A DNA stretch of 64,000 nucleotides from NCBI GenBank assembly GCA_963678375.2, contig CAXXQH010000001.1, positions 186,001 through 250,000 of the forward strand, written 5' to 3'. This stretch comes from JAEKNW01 sp963678375 (lineage in GTDB: Bacteria > Cloacimonadota > Cloacimonadia > Cloacimonadales > JAFGVF01). Below the pieces are notes generated by a model, which saw nothing but the letters and a program-made list of their open reading frames with translations, had not been told where the DNA came from and did not search any database. This document shows, piece after piece, positions 28,123-37,914 of the stretch. Made by a program: the position numbers and the translations under genes. Each line of letters opens with the position of its first letter. Positions within the stretch are counted from its first letter, which is position 1.

Positions 28123-28571
28123 TTTTCCTCCAATATTATATATTTTTTATTGAAATTCATCTTCATATTATGAGAACTCTGGTATGCACATTAGTATTAT
28201 ACTGTAATACAGTAACTTAAGTATATTCCATAGTTAATATTGAGATAGAAAAATATTTGGATTATCCAAGTAAATCTCTAATAAGAATTATTTTTCTAAA
28301 AGTATCAGATTAGTCAACTATCTTTTTAAAAATCTTTTTTTTTTAGTCTATATCTCTTTTTTATAACATATTTTATCTTTTTAAGTAATTCCTTTAACTT
28401 TTAGATATATTATTTATATAGTTTATATGTAAATATCTTATATAAGTTTGTTCTAAGTTTATTTTAGTTTATATCTTCTAAAAAGTGATATGGAATACTA
28501 ATTGCATAAATTATAAATAGATAAGTATACATTATAATAATAGATAAAATAACAAAATAGGATGGCTTTAA
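28123..28571. other. 449-nt divergent intergenic region
   Basis: Extremely AT-rich spacer between the NADH module (minus) and the 1300-residue secreted protein (plus), with several T and A runs. I see no coding frame. It should hold promoters in both directions. Confidence 0.65.
28200..28214. promoter_or_regulatory. Operator-like inverted repeat before the NADH module
   Basis: TACTGTA-A-TACAGTA is a perfect 7+1+7 inverted repeat, 78 nt before the nuoE start. The position suits a repressor or activator site. It does not match a site I can name with confidence. Confidence 0.4.
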
Positions 28572-31500
28572 ATGAAAAAACTATTTTTGATGTTTTTTGT
28601 TTTAACTTGTTTCATTTCAGTTAATGCACTTGTTGTTGAAACTGGAAGTTTACGTGAGTTTCTTTATGGGCAAGAACCTGAACTTGAGTATGACAATTAT
28701 GTTTCTCATATTGCAGAGGGTATTGCATCTCCGAACTATAACTATTATGCACCTTTTGACCCTCAAACCAATGGTTTTGGTGATTTTATAAACCCAAATT
28801 CAAGTCAACTGACAGCATGGTCTCAAATATCTCAAGCATTTATTGATCAAGATTGGGACGGAGCACAAGATTATCTAGATTTTTATGGATTCCCTTATCA
28901 TGTTGTTCAATTTAATGATACTGATTATGATCGGACATATTATATGTTACGCGAAGTATTAAATAATGATACCGATAACAATATTTCATCAGATCCAGAT
29001 GACGATGTAGTTGGTTCTTTTGATTATGGTTGGGGTTTATATATTTTTAATCCTCAAGCAGCAAACCCAGTTATTGTTACTGTACCACATCCTAATGATG
29101 ATTTTCCAACTATCGTACTAGGCTACCACACATTTGTGAAATGGGATTCTGCTTTCTTAATGATTTCTGGAGCAGGTAGAGAAGTTGAATGGACTAATGT
29201 TCCTCCTTACTGGAATTCAAAATCAATTAGTGACCCAACAAGAAATGCTAACCACCCATATAACAAAAGTTATCAAGCTTTTGCAGATTATATCAGAGAT
29301 ACTTATGGAAGATTAGAGTTCTCAGCTCAAATGCATAGCTATGATTGGAACGATAGACATCCAGGTTATCCAAATACACAAATTTCTGCGGGTAATTCAA
29401 GAGGTAATGTTAATCTACCAATTTTTGATCAATCCTACAATAATCAAGATTTGTTACATTGGTCAGATGAAATTATCTTCCCTGCTAACACCTTCGGAGT
29501 TCATAGACAAGTAGACAGAAATGAATACTACGGAATTCACAATACTGTCCATGATCTTTATTATGATAATAATCCTGAAACTCCTATTAACACTCATATA
29601 GATTTACCTGGTTATAGTCAAAATAGACAGATGCAATATACTCTTTCTGGGACTACAGATTATGATGTTGTTGATCCATTTTTCCATATAGAGATTGATG
29701 AACTTCCTGAAGTATATGACCAAACTGAAGCTAACTACTGGTGGTTTTATGGTTACGAACCAACTACTGCTAAATTTGTTCCCGAAAATATTTATCTAAT
29801 GACAGAAAACTTCTATACATATTGGATTGATAGAATTGCAGAAAACATTGATACTTTTATCGAAATTGAAAATGATTCTCCAGCTCCAGCAATGCCTCAG
29901 AACTTATCTATGGTTGCTGCAAATTATAATGACATTTTGCTCTCTTGGGAACCAGTAGCTGACCATAATTTTGAAACTTATGAAATACTTTATTCTACTG
30001 AACCTATAACAGGTCTTAATTATCAAGTATTTGATAGATCAAATAATAGTATACTAGCTGACCAAAAAACTAATCAAGTTAATGTAACAGGTTTAACACC
30101 AGATATCGACTATTATTTCAAAATCCGTGCAAAAGATTACTCCGGTAACTATTCAGCTACTCATGAAGAAATAACAGCTTATACTACTCCAGTTAAATTT
30201 ATCAGCATAGAAGCTACAGCTAATGATCCAGTAATTGAGATTGAGTGGGAAACTATGTATGAATCTAACTTATCTATTTTCAAAGTAATGCGAAGAGAAG
30301 AAGGAACTACAGAATGGGAAATAGCTTCAGAAAGCATTGTTGCCAATAATTCTGCTTCCCTTAATACTTACACATGGAATGACGAAACAGCAGAATATGG
30401 ACACTTCTATGAATACAAATTAAAAGTATTCAATCAAGCTGGATCAGTTTATCAACACGATGTTATTGTTAATGCTCATTTCTCAGACTTCTTGACACTT
30501 ATTGCATCTAATGATGATGATTCAATTTCAGATCAGGTTATTTTCGGTGTAAATCGTGAAGCAAGTGATAGTTATGAGAGTAAATATGATGTTACAACAT
30601 CAACCTCAGGTTCTGGAAGCTATATCTTAGCAGCCTTTTATGAACAATATTATCAAAGTGCTCAAAGATATTTAGAGAAAAATATTTATGGTAACATTGA
30701 TTTGGATCAAGAATATAAAACTTATACTTTCCAAGTTAAAAGCAGTCTTTATAATCAGCAATTGAAAATTACTTTAGATGATTTTTCACCAGATAGGTTC
30801 TCAAGAAAAGTGTGGTTAAAAGAATCGAACAGTAACTTTATTGATCTAACACAAGAACCATTATATTTCTCAGTATCCAACTCTTCTTTCAAGACATTCA
30901 CTCTTTATTATGGTAACATTAATCCTACTTTAGTAATGTCATCTAGTCCTGCTGAAATGATTCACCATCCAAATGATATTATTAACTTCCAATGGTCTTA
31001 TCAAAACAATGAAATGCTTGATCATTATAGATTAGACCTTATATCAGAAGCTGACTCTATTAACATTGAAGACAATGTTTCTGCTGACACCTATTTCTTC
31101 CCTTGGTTAGTACCATTTGGAACAAGCATTGAAGATGCAAAATTTGTAATAACTGCTTTTGCTAATGATGGTGAAGAAAGACGTTTTGAATCATCTTGGA
31201 ATACCGGAATTCTTCCTACAGAACTCTCATATGAGTTTAATGCTGGCTGGCAAATGGTATCTTATGTATGGGAAGCTGATGGACCTTCTACAAATGATAT
31301 TTTCGGGCCAGGCACTAGTCTAGTTGAATTCATGCCAAACCAAACTTATGAACCAACCCTCTTTTACAATTTTGGAAATGGTTATTGGGCTAACCTACCT
31401 GAGGAATTTCAAACAAATAATAGCGGTGACATAAATAATGAAGAGGTCACAGTTGAGATTCATCAAGGTTGGAATCTTTTAGGAAACCCATACCCAACCG

Positions 31501-32474
31501 AGATTGATTTATCCTCTTTAATCTTTAATGTTGATGGCAATGACTATACTTTAGCTGAAATGATTACTTATAACTATATTTCCCGTGGTATTTACACACA
31601 TGCTGAAAAGGGCTATGAATTGGCAGAATCAGTTGACGGTATGGAAGGATTCTTCCTCTATAGTAGTTTAGGTGATTTTAACTATGTTACTTTAACTTAT
31701 ACCCCATTTAGACATCACTATGGTTTAGATGAAATTCCTACAAACTGGAAAGCACAAATAATAGCTCAAGCAAATGAGGATAAAGATAATTTCGTAATTG
31801 GTTTTTCTAATTATGCAACTGATTATCTAGATGTGAATTTAGATTTCCCAAAAGCACCTAACAAGCCTTATGATGGTGTTGATATCTATACTAACTATGA
31901 AAATGATCAAGATATTTATGGTCAACAAGATATTAAAACTCCTCTTGTTTCTGATGAAATTAAAGAGTGGCCATTCATTGTTAATGCAAGAAGTCTCGAG
32001 CCTATAATCTTAAGCTTTGAATCTGATAATTTCCCTGCTACTTCTCTCTATAGTGCTTTAGAATTCAATGGTAATGTTTTTTACTTTGATTTAGAACATG
32101 ACTATGAATTCACTCCTAGTGAGATTGGTGAACATCAGTTCATTTTGAAAGTTGCTAGTAATCCTTTAGATAATGAAAATGGTGAAGTTGCTCCTATCAC
32201 TTCTTCCTTAAATGTTTACCCTAACCCATTTAATCCTGAAACAACAGTTGCCTTTAATCTTCAAAAAGAGGGAAAAGTTCAACTTTCAGTTTATAACTTA
32301 AAGGGACAAAAGGTAAAAACTCTTTGCAATGATGTACTATCTTCAGGAAGACAAACATTTGTGTGGAAGGGAAAAAATGCTAATGGAAAACAAACTGCTT
32401 CAGGTATCTATTTCATGAAATTAGATGTTGAAGGTCAAAAATCTAAGATAAGAAAAATAATGTTAATGAAATAA
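28572..32474 (+). CDS. Large secreted multidomain protein with FlgD-like sorting domain
   Basis: 1300 residues with a signal peptide (about 1-18, ending VNA). Residues 20-430 form an unassigned domain with VPHPNDD, QMHSYDWNDRHPGY and GYHTFVKWDSAF. The clustered histidines suggest a metal hydrolase, with a faint resemblance to N-formylglutamate-amidohydrolase-like folds that I cannot confirm. Fn3-like domains lie at about 436-540 and 540-640, beta-rich segments at 640-1200, and the C-terminus has YPNPFNPETT near 1215, SGIYFMKL and a terminal MLMK. The last 85 residues match the end of the M14 carboxypeptidase here, so both probably use one export-and-anchor route. It is a single-gene unit closed by terminators. 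Confidence 0.88.
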   Translation: MKKLFLMFFVLTCFISVNALVVETGSLREFLYGQEPELEYDNYVSHIAEGIASPNYNYYAPFDPQTNGFGDFINPNSSQLTAWSQISQAFIDQDWDGAQDYLDFYGFPYHVVQFNDTDYDRTYYMLREVLNNDTDNNISSDPDDDVVGSFDYGWGLYIFNPQAANPVIVTVPHPNDDFPTIVLGYHTFVKWDSAFLMISGAGREVEWTNVPPYWNSKSISDPTRNANHPYNKSYQAFADYIRDTYGRLEFSAQMHSYDWNDRHPGYPNTQISAGNSRGNVNLPIFDQSYNNQDLLHWSDEIIFPANTFGVHRQVDRNEYYGIHNTVHDLYYDNNPETPINTHIDLPGYSQNRQMQYTLSGTTDYDVVDPFFHIEIDELPEVYDQTEANYWWFYGYEPTTAKFVPENIYLMTENFYTYWIDRIAENIDTFIEIENDSPAPAMPQNLSMVAANYNDILLSWEPVADHNFETYEILYSTEPITGLNYQVFDRSNNSILADQKTNQVNVTGLTPDIDYYFKIRAKDYSGNYSATHEEITAYTTPVKFISIEATANDPVIEIEWETMYESNLSIFKVMRREEGTTEWEIASESIVANNSASLNTYTWNDETAEYGHFYEYKLKVFNQAGSVYQHDVIVNAHFSDFLTLIASNDDDSISDQVIFGVNREASDSYESKYDVTTSTSGSGSYILAAFYEQYYQSAQRYLEKNIYGNIDLDQEYKTYTFQVKSSLYNQQLKITLDDFSPDRFSRKVWLKESNSNFIDLTQEPLYFSVSNSSFKTFTLYYGNINPTLVMSSSPAEMIHHPNDIINFQWSYQNNEMLDHYRLDLISEADSINIEDNVSADTYFFPWLVPFGTSIEDAKFVITAFANDGEERRFESSWNTGILPTELSYEFNAGWQMVSYVWEADGPSTNDIFGPGTSLVEFMPNQTYEPTLFYNFGNGYWANLPEEFQTNNSGDINNEEVTVEIHQGWNLLGNPYPTEIDLSSLIFNVDGNDYTLAEMITYNYISRGIYTHAEKGYELAESVDGMEGFFLYSSLGDFNYVTLTYTPFRHHYGLDEIPTNWKAQIIAQANEDKDNFVIGFSNYATDYLDVNLDFPKAPNKPYDGVDIYTNYENDQDIYGQQDIKTPLVSDEIKEWPFIVNARSLEPIILSFESDNFPATSLYSALEFNGNVFYFDLEHDYEFTPSEIGEHQFILKVASNPLDNENGEVAPITSSLNVYPNPFNPETTVAFNLQKEGKVQLSVYNLKGQKVKTLCNDVLSSGRQTFVWKGKNANGKQTASGIYFMKLDVEGQKSKIRKIMLMK

Positions 32475-32480
32475 AGTGTT

Positions 32481-32504
32481 GCAGGTAACTTTCAAGCTAC
32501 CTGC
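32481..32504 (+). terminator. Hairpin after the 1300-residue gene
   Basis: GCAGGTA...TACCTGC stem extended by CTT/AAG, 6 nt after the stop codon. It precedes the stronger terminator at 32514. Confidence 0.5.
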
Positions 32505-32513
32505 AAAACTTTA

Positions 32514-32541
32514 GAGGGTGTTTTCTACACCCTCTTTTTTT
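32514..32541 (+). terminator. Intrinsic terminator after the 1300-residue gene
   Basis: GAGGGTG/CACCCTC seven-bp stem with a 7-nt loop followed by a long T run. It lies between convergent genes. Confidence 0.9.
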
Positions 32542-32562
32542 ATAACAAAAATAAATTTTTTT

Positions 32563-33735
32563 TTACTTAGCTTTAATCATCTTAAAGATTTCACGCCATG
32601 TCGGCTCTTTACCACTCATTAATATTGACACCCTAAATATTTTAGCAGCTAGAACTCTCAATGCAAAAAAAGTTAATACTAATATTGTAAATGAAGCTAT
32701 AAGTTGCCACCAAGGAACAACATCAACTACCCATCTCATAGGCATACCATTGGAAGAAGTCAAAGGGAACCATGAAAGAATTGAAGCTGCTTTATGATGA
32801 GGTGGAATAATCATTGATAAAGTAATAAATAGTATGGGAATAAGCATCAATGACATTTTAGATGAATTATTAGGGTCAATGACCATTGATGAAATAGCAG
32901 CTAATAATGCATTCCACATTAAAATACCCATTATTGAGAAAATGAGGAAAATCAAGATTGATGGAAAATGTAGAATATCACTTAAAATAGAAAGTGGTTT
33001 GTTAGTAATTTGGAAGTATATTACTCCTGCTAAAATACCAATTATTGAATAGAGAAGCATAGAAGAAAGAGCAGTTATAGTGATCCCTACTATTTTTCCA
33101 TCCATCCAAGTTTGAGGTTTTATAGCTGAAATAATTTGCTCAGTTATTTTTAATCTTTTTTCGCCAGTGATAGCATTTGACTGATAAGAAAAACTCAAGG
33201 TTATTGCCATTACAGTTAGAATGGTAAAAAAGTAAACTAAACTATTTCTTGAAATTGAACCTTCTAAATATGTTGTTTCAAGATCTATTGGAGAAAAAAT
33301 GTTCTTAAGATTATCTTCTGTTATCCCCAATTTTGTCATTTTCAAATCTCTATGATACTCATTCAAAATGGATTTCAGTAAGGATAATTGAGCAGGTTCT
33401 TTCCAGGAAATAAATTCATAGCTATCTTCATTTATCAATAATAAATTTCCTTTATGATCTTCTACAATCCTTTCAATAACTTTATCTTGGTCAGATAATG
33501 GTACCTTAATAATGTTAAATTTTGTTTCTAAAGCTGATACAAGACTATTATCGATATTATCTATGACAGTTAAGTCAGCTACATCACTCTTCAAAGATTT
33601 TATAAATGAGCCTCCCCAAATCATTATCAAAGAGACTATTAGCATTATTGCTATACCAATAAGTTCATTTTTAATTTTAAAAAATCTTTTATATTCCCAC
33701 ATTGATACAGTCCATAATTGTTTTAAATATGTCAT
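32563..33735 (-). CDS. ABC-2 type transporter permease (NatB-like)
   Basis: 390 residues. One N-terminal membrane helix (about 22-45), a large extracytoplasmic domain (about 50-160), then five or six helices (about 165-370). That is the layout of NatB/ABC-2 export permeases. The C-terminal WREIFKMIKAK tail is cytoplasmic. It would form an exporter with the ATPase encoded directly upstream, whose stop codon overlaps this start by 1 nt. AAGGAG precedes the ATG. Substrate is unknown; relatives export sodium ions, drugs or lipid-like compounds. Confidence 0.88.
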   Translation of the reverse strand: MTYLKQLWTVSMWEYKRFFKIKNELIGIAIMLIVSLIMIWGGSFIKSLKSDVADLTVIDNIDNSLVSALETKFNIIKVPLSDQDKVIERIVEDHKGNLLLINEDSYEFISWKEPAQLSLLKSILNEYHRDLKMTKLGITEDNLKNIFSPIDLETTYLEGSISRNSLVYFFTILTVMAITLSFSYQSNAITGEKRLKITEQIISAIKPQTWMDGKIVGITITALSSMLLYSIIGILAGVIYFQITNKPLSILSDILHFPSILIFLIFSIMGILMWNALLAAISSMVIDPNNSSKMSLMLIPILFITLSMIIPPHHKAASILSWFPLTSSNGMPMRWVVDVVPWWQLIASFTILVLTFFALRVLAAKIFRVSILMSGKEPTWREIFKMIKAK

Positions 33736-34661
33736 TATCTCTCCTTAACCAATTTTACGAATATATCGTGAAGGTTCATGCTTGAGGAATTTATTGAAGT
33801 AATATTTTTAACCTTACTTAGAAGTTGTAAAGATTGAGCTAGAGAGACACCTGATGAGAAAATTAATCTATAAGATTGAGAACTAATCTTAAAAACATTT
33901 GATATCCCAGATAGGCTTGTTAAATCTTCAAGGTTATCTTCATTACTTAATCTTACCTCAAATGATAACTGGTCTTGGTGCTTCAAATAGATATCTGCTA
34001 AAGATCCATTGTATAAATCTAAGCCATTGTTAATTAATAATACTTTATTAGCTATCTTTTCAATCAATTGCATTTGGTGAGAACTTAATAATATCGTTGT
34101 TCCAGCTTGATTTAAATCTTTGATATAACCAATGAACTTTTCTTGATTTATTGGGTCCATACCAGTAAAAGGTTCATCTAAAATTGCAAATTTAGGTTTG
34201 TGCAAAATTGAAGCAATGAATTGGATTTTTTGTTGATTTCCTTTTGATAGTTCTTGAAGTTTTACTTTTGCTCTATCTACTAATTCTAATTTTTCAAGCC
34301 ACTCATAAGCTGACTTCTTAGCTTGTTTAGGATTAGCACCTCTTATTGATGCTAAATATACTAAAGATTTAATCACCTGAACATCTTCGTATAGTCCTCG
34401 TTCTTCAGGTAAATAACCAATTTTGTTCACTAAAGGTAGATTACTTTCTTTCTGATCAAGATGCCAACTTATCTCACCACTATCAGCTTTAATAATGTCT
34501 AACAATATTCTTAAAGTTGTTGTCTTACCTGCTCCATTAGGACCTAAAAAGGCAAAAATATCTCCCGCTTCAACTGTGAAAGATAAATCCTTTACTGCTT
34601 CTACACTCTTGTAGGATTTGTTCAGCTTATTAACTTTTAAAATCCAATTTCTTGTATTCAT
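33735..34661 (-). CDS. ABC transporter ATP-binding protein (NatA-like)
   Basis: 308 residues. Walker A LGPNGAGKTT near 39-48, Q-loop region IGYLPEERGLY, signature LSKGNQQK (a variant of LSGGQ common in the NatA group), Walker B FAILDEPFTGMDP, and switch SSHQM. The C-terminal 80 residues are the variable DUF4162-like tail of this family. It powers the permease encoded next. Element copy 2 lies about 90 nt upstream on the same strand. Confidence 0.92.
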   Translation of the reverse strand: MNTRNWILKVNKLNKSYKSVEAVKDLSFTVEAGDIFAFLGPNGAGKTTTLRILLDIIKADSGEISWHLDQKESNLPLVNKIGYLPEERGLYEDVQVIKSLVYLASIRGANPKQAKKSAYEWLEKLELVDRAKVKLQELSKGNQQKIQFIASILHKPKFAILDEPFTGMDPINQEKFIGYIKDLNQAGTTILLSSHQMQLIEKIANKVLLINNGLDLYNGSLADIYLKHQDQLSFEVRLSNEDNLEDLTSLSGISNVFKISSQSYRLIFSSGVSLAQSLQLLSKVKNITSINSSSMNLHDIFVKLVKER

Positions 34662-34748
34662 AGTTTTTCCCCATTCCCTTCTTGCTTTTTTCTCATGTGT
34701 CGTTCAAATCCTTTTAGGTAACTTATTTAGGACGGCACATCTTCTCTA

Positions 34749-34791
34749 CTCCTTAATTGTTATTATCTCTAATAAAAGCCAATAACTTATG
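34749..34791 (-). repeat. Intergenic element copy 2
   Basis: 43 nt starting CTCCTTAATTGTTA match element copy 1 at about 32 of 43 positions without gaps, including AAG/GAGCCAA and TTATG. A GTTATT/AATAAC stem can form. It sits upstream of the ABC-2 exporter genes. Confidence 0.45.
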
Positions 34792-34860
34792 AGCATAGTA
34801 ATAATAATGTAAGATTAAAGTTCTTTTCTATAAAAAATATTCATATTAACTATCTTACAA

Positions 34861-35928
34861 TTATAGATGTTGTTTTAATATCTCTGCTCCAATGATAAGT
34901 TGTTCTTCCGGTAAGGCATAGGATACTCTTATCCAATTTTTCATCCTTGATGAGAAAGCTTGTCCAGGTATAACAATGACTTTATACTCAAGCAATTTTT
35001 TAGCAAAATCAAAACCATCTTGGAGGATATTAATAAAGATATAAGGTGCTGAATCAGGTTGATTGACAGCAATATTAGTCATGATATCACAAAAAGTACG
35101 GTAGTTTAGTCTTAACTTAGCTCTAAGTTCTCTCTGATATAACAAAGCCTTATCATCAAAGGCATATTGGCATAATCTTTGACTCATATAATTAGCACAT
35201 GTTGTTAAATATTGGTGAGTTACAGTAATTTTATGAGCAATATCTTTTGGGGCAGCAAGCCAACCAATTCTCCAACCTGTCATACAATGTGATTTGGATA
35301 ATCCTGAAATTATAATAGTCTTTTCATAAGAATCAAAAGCAGTTGGTGCTTGTCTTTCTAAATAGAGATTCCGATATATCTCATCTGATATTAATGTAAG
35401 ATTGTTCATCTTACAACAATTCGCAATAACATTTAATTCATTATTATTTAGTGATGTTGAAGTTGGATTTCCCGGAGTGTTTATGAGTATAGCTTTTGTT
35501 TTACTTGTGACCTGAGAATAAAGTGATTCATTGTCTAAGGCAAAGTTTCTTTTTTCATCTAATTGATAAAATTTTGGGGTAGCTCCAATCATTTCAACAA
35601 TAGCTTTATAGGCTGAAAATCCTGGATCAGGAAGTAAAATTTCATCTCCTGGATTTAAGATAGTTTTTAAAGTAGCATAGAGAGCTTCTTGAGCACCATT
35701 AGTTAAAACAATATTTTCATAACTATAATTATGATACTGCTTAGCTAAAACTTGTCTAGCAGGAATAAGACCCGCATTTGGAGTATAACGCAAGTCTTCA
35801 TTAAATAGTATCTTTACCGCTTCATCATGTAAGTATTCAGGCATTGGAAACTGGAGCTCACCAAGTCCAAGATTAATAGAATCAGCAGGAGCTGAATCAA
35901 AGATTTGCCTAATTAGTGATTTTTGCAT
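34861..35928 (-). CDS. Class I/II aminotransferase, possible DapC
   Basis: 355 residues, fold-type I PLP enzyme: LTNGAQEALY, the NTPGNPTS segment, SDEIY, and the PLP lysine in SGLSKSHCMTGWR (K212), with the substrate arginine near the C-terminus (NWIRVSYA). It transaminates an amino acid. Being directly downstream of dapD, which makes N-succinyl-2-amino-6-ketopimelate, it is a natural candidate for the next lysine/diaminopimelate step (N-succinyl-DAP aminotransferase); that is inference from context. An aspartate- or alanine-type activity is equally possible from sequence alone. Confidence 0.86.
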   Translation of the reverse strand: MQKSLIRQIFDSAPADSINLGLGELQFPMPEYLHDEAVKILFNEDLRYTPNAGLIPARQVLAKQYHNYSYENIVLTNGAQEALYATLKTILNPGDEILLPDPGFSAYKAIVEMIGATPKFYQLDEKRNFALDNESLYSQVTSKTKAILINTPGNPTSTSLNNNELNVIANCCKMNNLTLISDEIYRNLYLERQAPTAFDSYEKTIIISGLSKSHCMTGWRIGWLAAPKDIAHKITVTHQYLTTCANYMSQRLCQYAFDDKALLYQRELRAKLRLNYRTFCDIMTNIAVNQPDSAPYIFINILQDGFDFAKKLLEYKVIVIPGQAFSSRMKNWIRVSYALPEEQLIIGAEILKQHL

Positions 35929-35938
35929 TGTTTGCTCA

Positions 35939-36745
35939 TTACCTTAGTAAGTTTTCTAATTCTACAGAAGCAGAGGATTTAGCATCCCTATATTTTACGA
36001 TAATAGGGCAGTAGAGCTGAAAATCAGGATTAGATTTAAGAGGTCTAGATCCTGGAACTACTACAGCATTTTCGGGAATAATAGGAGAACTTTCAAAAGT
36101 TAAATATTTGTTATTGACTGCATCAAAAACAGGTGTTCCTTTTGTTATAATAGTTCCAGGGGCAAGGATAGCTTTCTTCTTAACTAAAACTCCTTCGTAA
36201 AGTCCACTATTACCTCCAATAAAAGCATCATCTTCTACTATGACCGGCTTGGCATTTATTGGTTCTATAACGCCACCAATGATTGCTCCTGCAGAGAGAT
36301 GAACACCTTTACCAATCTGAGCACATGAACCCACTAGCGCATGAGAATCTACCATAGAACCATAATCAATATAAGCCCCAACATTTACATAAGCAGGAGG
36401 CATAATAGTAACTCCTTTGGCAATATATGAGCCAGTTCTTACCGAAGAACCACCTGGAACTAATCTAATTCCAGAATCGGAAGTAATGATCTTCTCTGGA
36501 TAGGTATTTTTATCAGTAAAATTTTTATTAACTGAATAAGGCATATCGATAATCTTACCTAATCTAAAACCTAATAAAATTCCTTTCTTAACCCACTCAT
36601 TCACTATCCATACATCTTCATTCTTTTCAGCTGATCTAATCTCCCCTGTATTTAACAGTTGAAGAAATTGATGAAAGACATTTTCAGCTTCCTTATGGCT
36701 CATGTTTTTATCTTCAAAAGCACGGATTATTCTATCTTTTATCAT
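35939..36745 (-). CDS. dapD: Tetrahydrodipicolinate N-succinyltransferase
   Basis: 268 residues. N-terminal helical domain, then a left-handed beta-helix of hexapeptide repeats (about 100-220) including GSMVDSHALVGSCAQIG and GAIIGGVIEPINAKPVIVED-like blocks typical of DapD, and the GGNSGLYEG motif. It succinylates tetrahydrodipicolinate in the succinylase branch of lysine and diaminopimelate synthesis, which also feeds peptidoglycan. AAGGAG precedes the ATG. It is 10 nt upstream of the aminotransferase and 2 nt after the PatB/MalY-like gene. Confidence 0.93.
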   Translation of the reverse strand: MIKDRIIRAFEDKNMSHKEAENVFHQFLQLLNTGEIRSAEKNEDVWIVNEWVKKGILLGFRLGKIIDMPYSVNKNFTDKNTYPEKIITSDSGIRLVPGGSSVRTGSYIAKGVTIMPPAYVNVGAYIDYGSMVDSHALVGSCAQIGKGVHLSAGAIIGGVIEPINAKPVIVEDDAFIGGNSGLYEGVLVKKKAILAPGTIITKGTPVFDAVNNKYLTFESSPIIPENAVVVPGSRPLKSNPDFQLYCPIIVKYRDAKSSASVELENLLR

Positions 36746-36747
36746 AA

Positions 36748-37914
36748 CTATTTTAACTCCTTTAAAGCAGTTTCTAGATTATCCATAGCCTGAATCAAAA
36801 TTGAGCGAGGGCATCCAAAATTGAGTCTCATAAAGCCCGAACCAGCTTCACCAAACGAATAACCAGAATTAAGAGCAAGTTTAGCTTTACTCTTACAGAA
36901 GTTTTCTAAATCCTCGTTTGATAATCCTGTTTCTCTAAAATCTATCCATGCTAAATATGTAGCCTCAGGTTTTTTCATTTTAACTTTTGGCATCTTTGAT
37001 ACTCTTTCGAAGATATAATTTCTATTTTCTTCTAAATAAGCCAAGAGTTCCTTGAGCCAGTCTTCCCCATCTTCATAAGCAGCTTTAAAAGCAATAGTTC
37101 CTAATGCGTTAGAGCCATAGACATGGATATCAAAAAGATATTTTCTTATTTTATCAAATAGTTGGCTATTTGGGGCAATTATAACTGAAGCTTGAAGACC
37201 TGCAATATTGTAAGTTTTTGCTGGTGACATCATTGTAATAGTAAATTCTGAGAAGTCTTCTAAGGATGCAATAGGTATGTGTTTATTTTCAGGATATATT
37301 AGGTCATTATGAATTTCATCGGAGAAAATCAATACATTATGCTTTTTACATAAACGACCAATTTTAATGAGTTCATCTTGAGTCCATACTCTACCAACAG
37401 GGTTATGAGGAGAACAAAAGATAAAAATTTTACTTTCAGTTAGTTTTTCTTCAAGATCAGCAAAATCAATTGTATAGTTTCCATCCTTTTCTAATAGATT
37501 ATTAACAAGTAAATCTCTATTGTGAGCAAGTACTGCCTGACCAAAAGGGGCATAGACTGGTTGCTGGATAGTGATTTTGTCTCCTGGTTTTGTAAATATT
37601 TTAACCATAAAATTTATTGCTGGAACTATACCTGGACTCATTTGAAGCCAATCTGTATTTAATGTCCAATCATGATGTTTTTGGATATATTTTATAAATC
37701 CTGTGAAATGATTTGCCTGTTTGAAATTATAACCGAAAATTGGATGTTGAAGTCGCTCTGTAATTTTTGTTAATATTTCTGGGGCTACAGCAAAATCCAT
37801 ATCAGCAACCCAAAGAGCTAAAAGATCATCACTTCCATATACTACTTCCATAGCATCATATTTAAAACAACCTGAACCTTTTCGGTCATATATTTTATTA
37901 AAATCATACTTCAT
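36748..37914 (-). CDS. PatB/MalY-type cystathionine beta-lyase or C-S lyase
   Basis: 388 residues. PLP fold-type I with the MalY/PatB pattern: DLLALWVADMDFAV near the start, SPGIVPAINFMVK, FCSPHNPVGRVW, FSDEIHNDLIYP and the PLP lysine in SPAKTYNIAGLQ. Family members cleave cystathionine or other C-S bonds, releasing ammonia and pyruvate. The flanking dapD suggests an alternative reading as an aminotransferase acting in lysine synthesis, but the motif set favours the lyase family. AAGGAG precedes the start, which overlaps the fusion gene upstream by 11 nt. Confidence 0.9.
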   Translation of the reverse strand: MKYDFNKIYDRKGSGCFKYDAMEVVYGSDDLLALWVADMDFAVAPEILTKITERLQHPIFGYNFKQANHFTGFIKYIQKHHDWTLNTDWLQMSPGIVPAINFMVKIFTKPGDKITIQQPVYAPFGQAVLAHNRDLLVNNLLEKDGNYTIDFADLEEKLTESKIFIFCSPHNPVGRVWTQDELIKIGRLCKKHNVLIFSDEIHNDLIYPENKHIPIASLEDFSEFTITMMSPAKTYNIAGLQASVIIAPNSQLFDKIRKYLFDIHVYGSNALGTIAFKAAYEDGEDWLKELLAYLEENRNYIFERVSKMPKVKMKKPEATYLAWIDFRETGLSNEDLENFCKSKAKLALNSGYSFGEAGSGFMRLNFGCPRSILIQAMDNLETALKELK

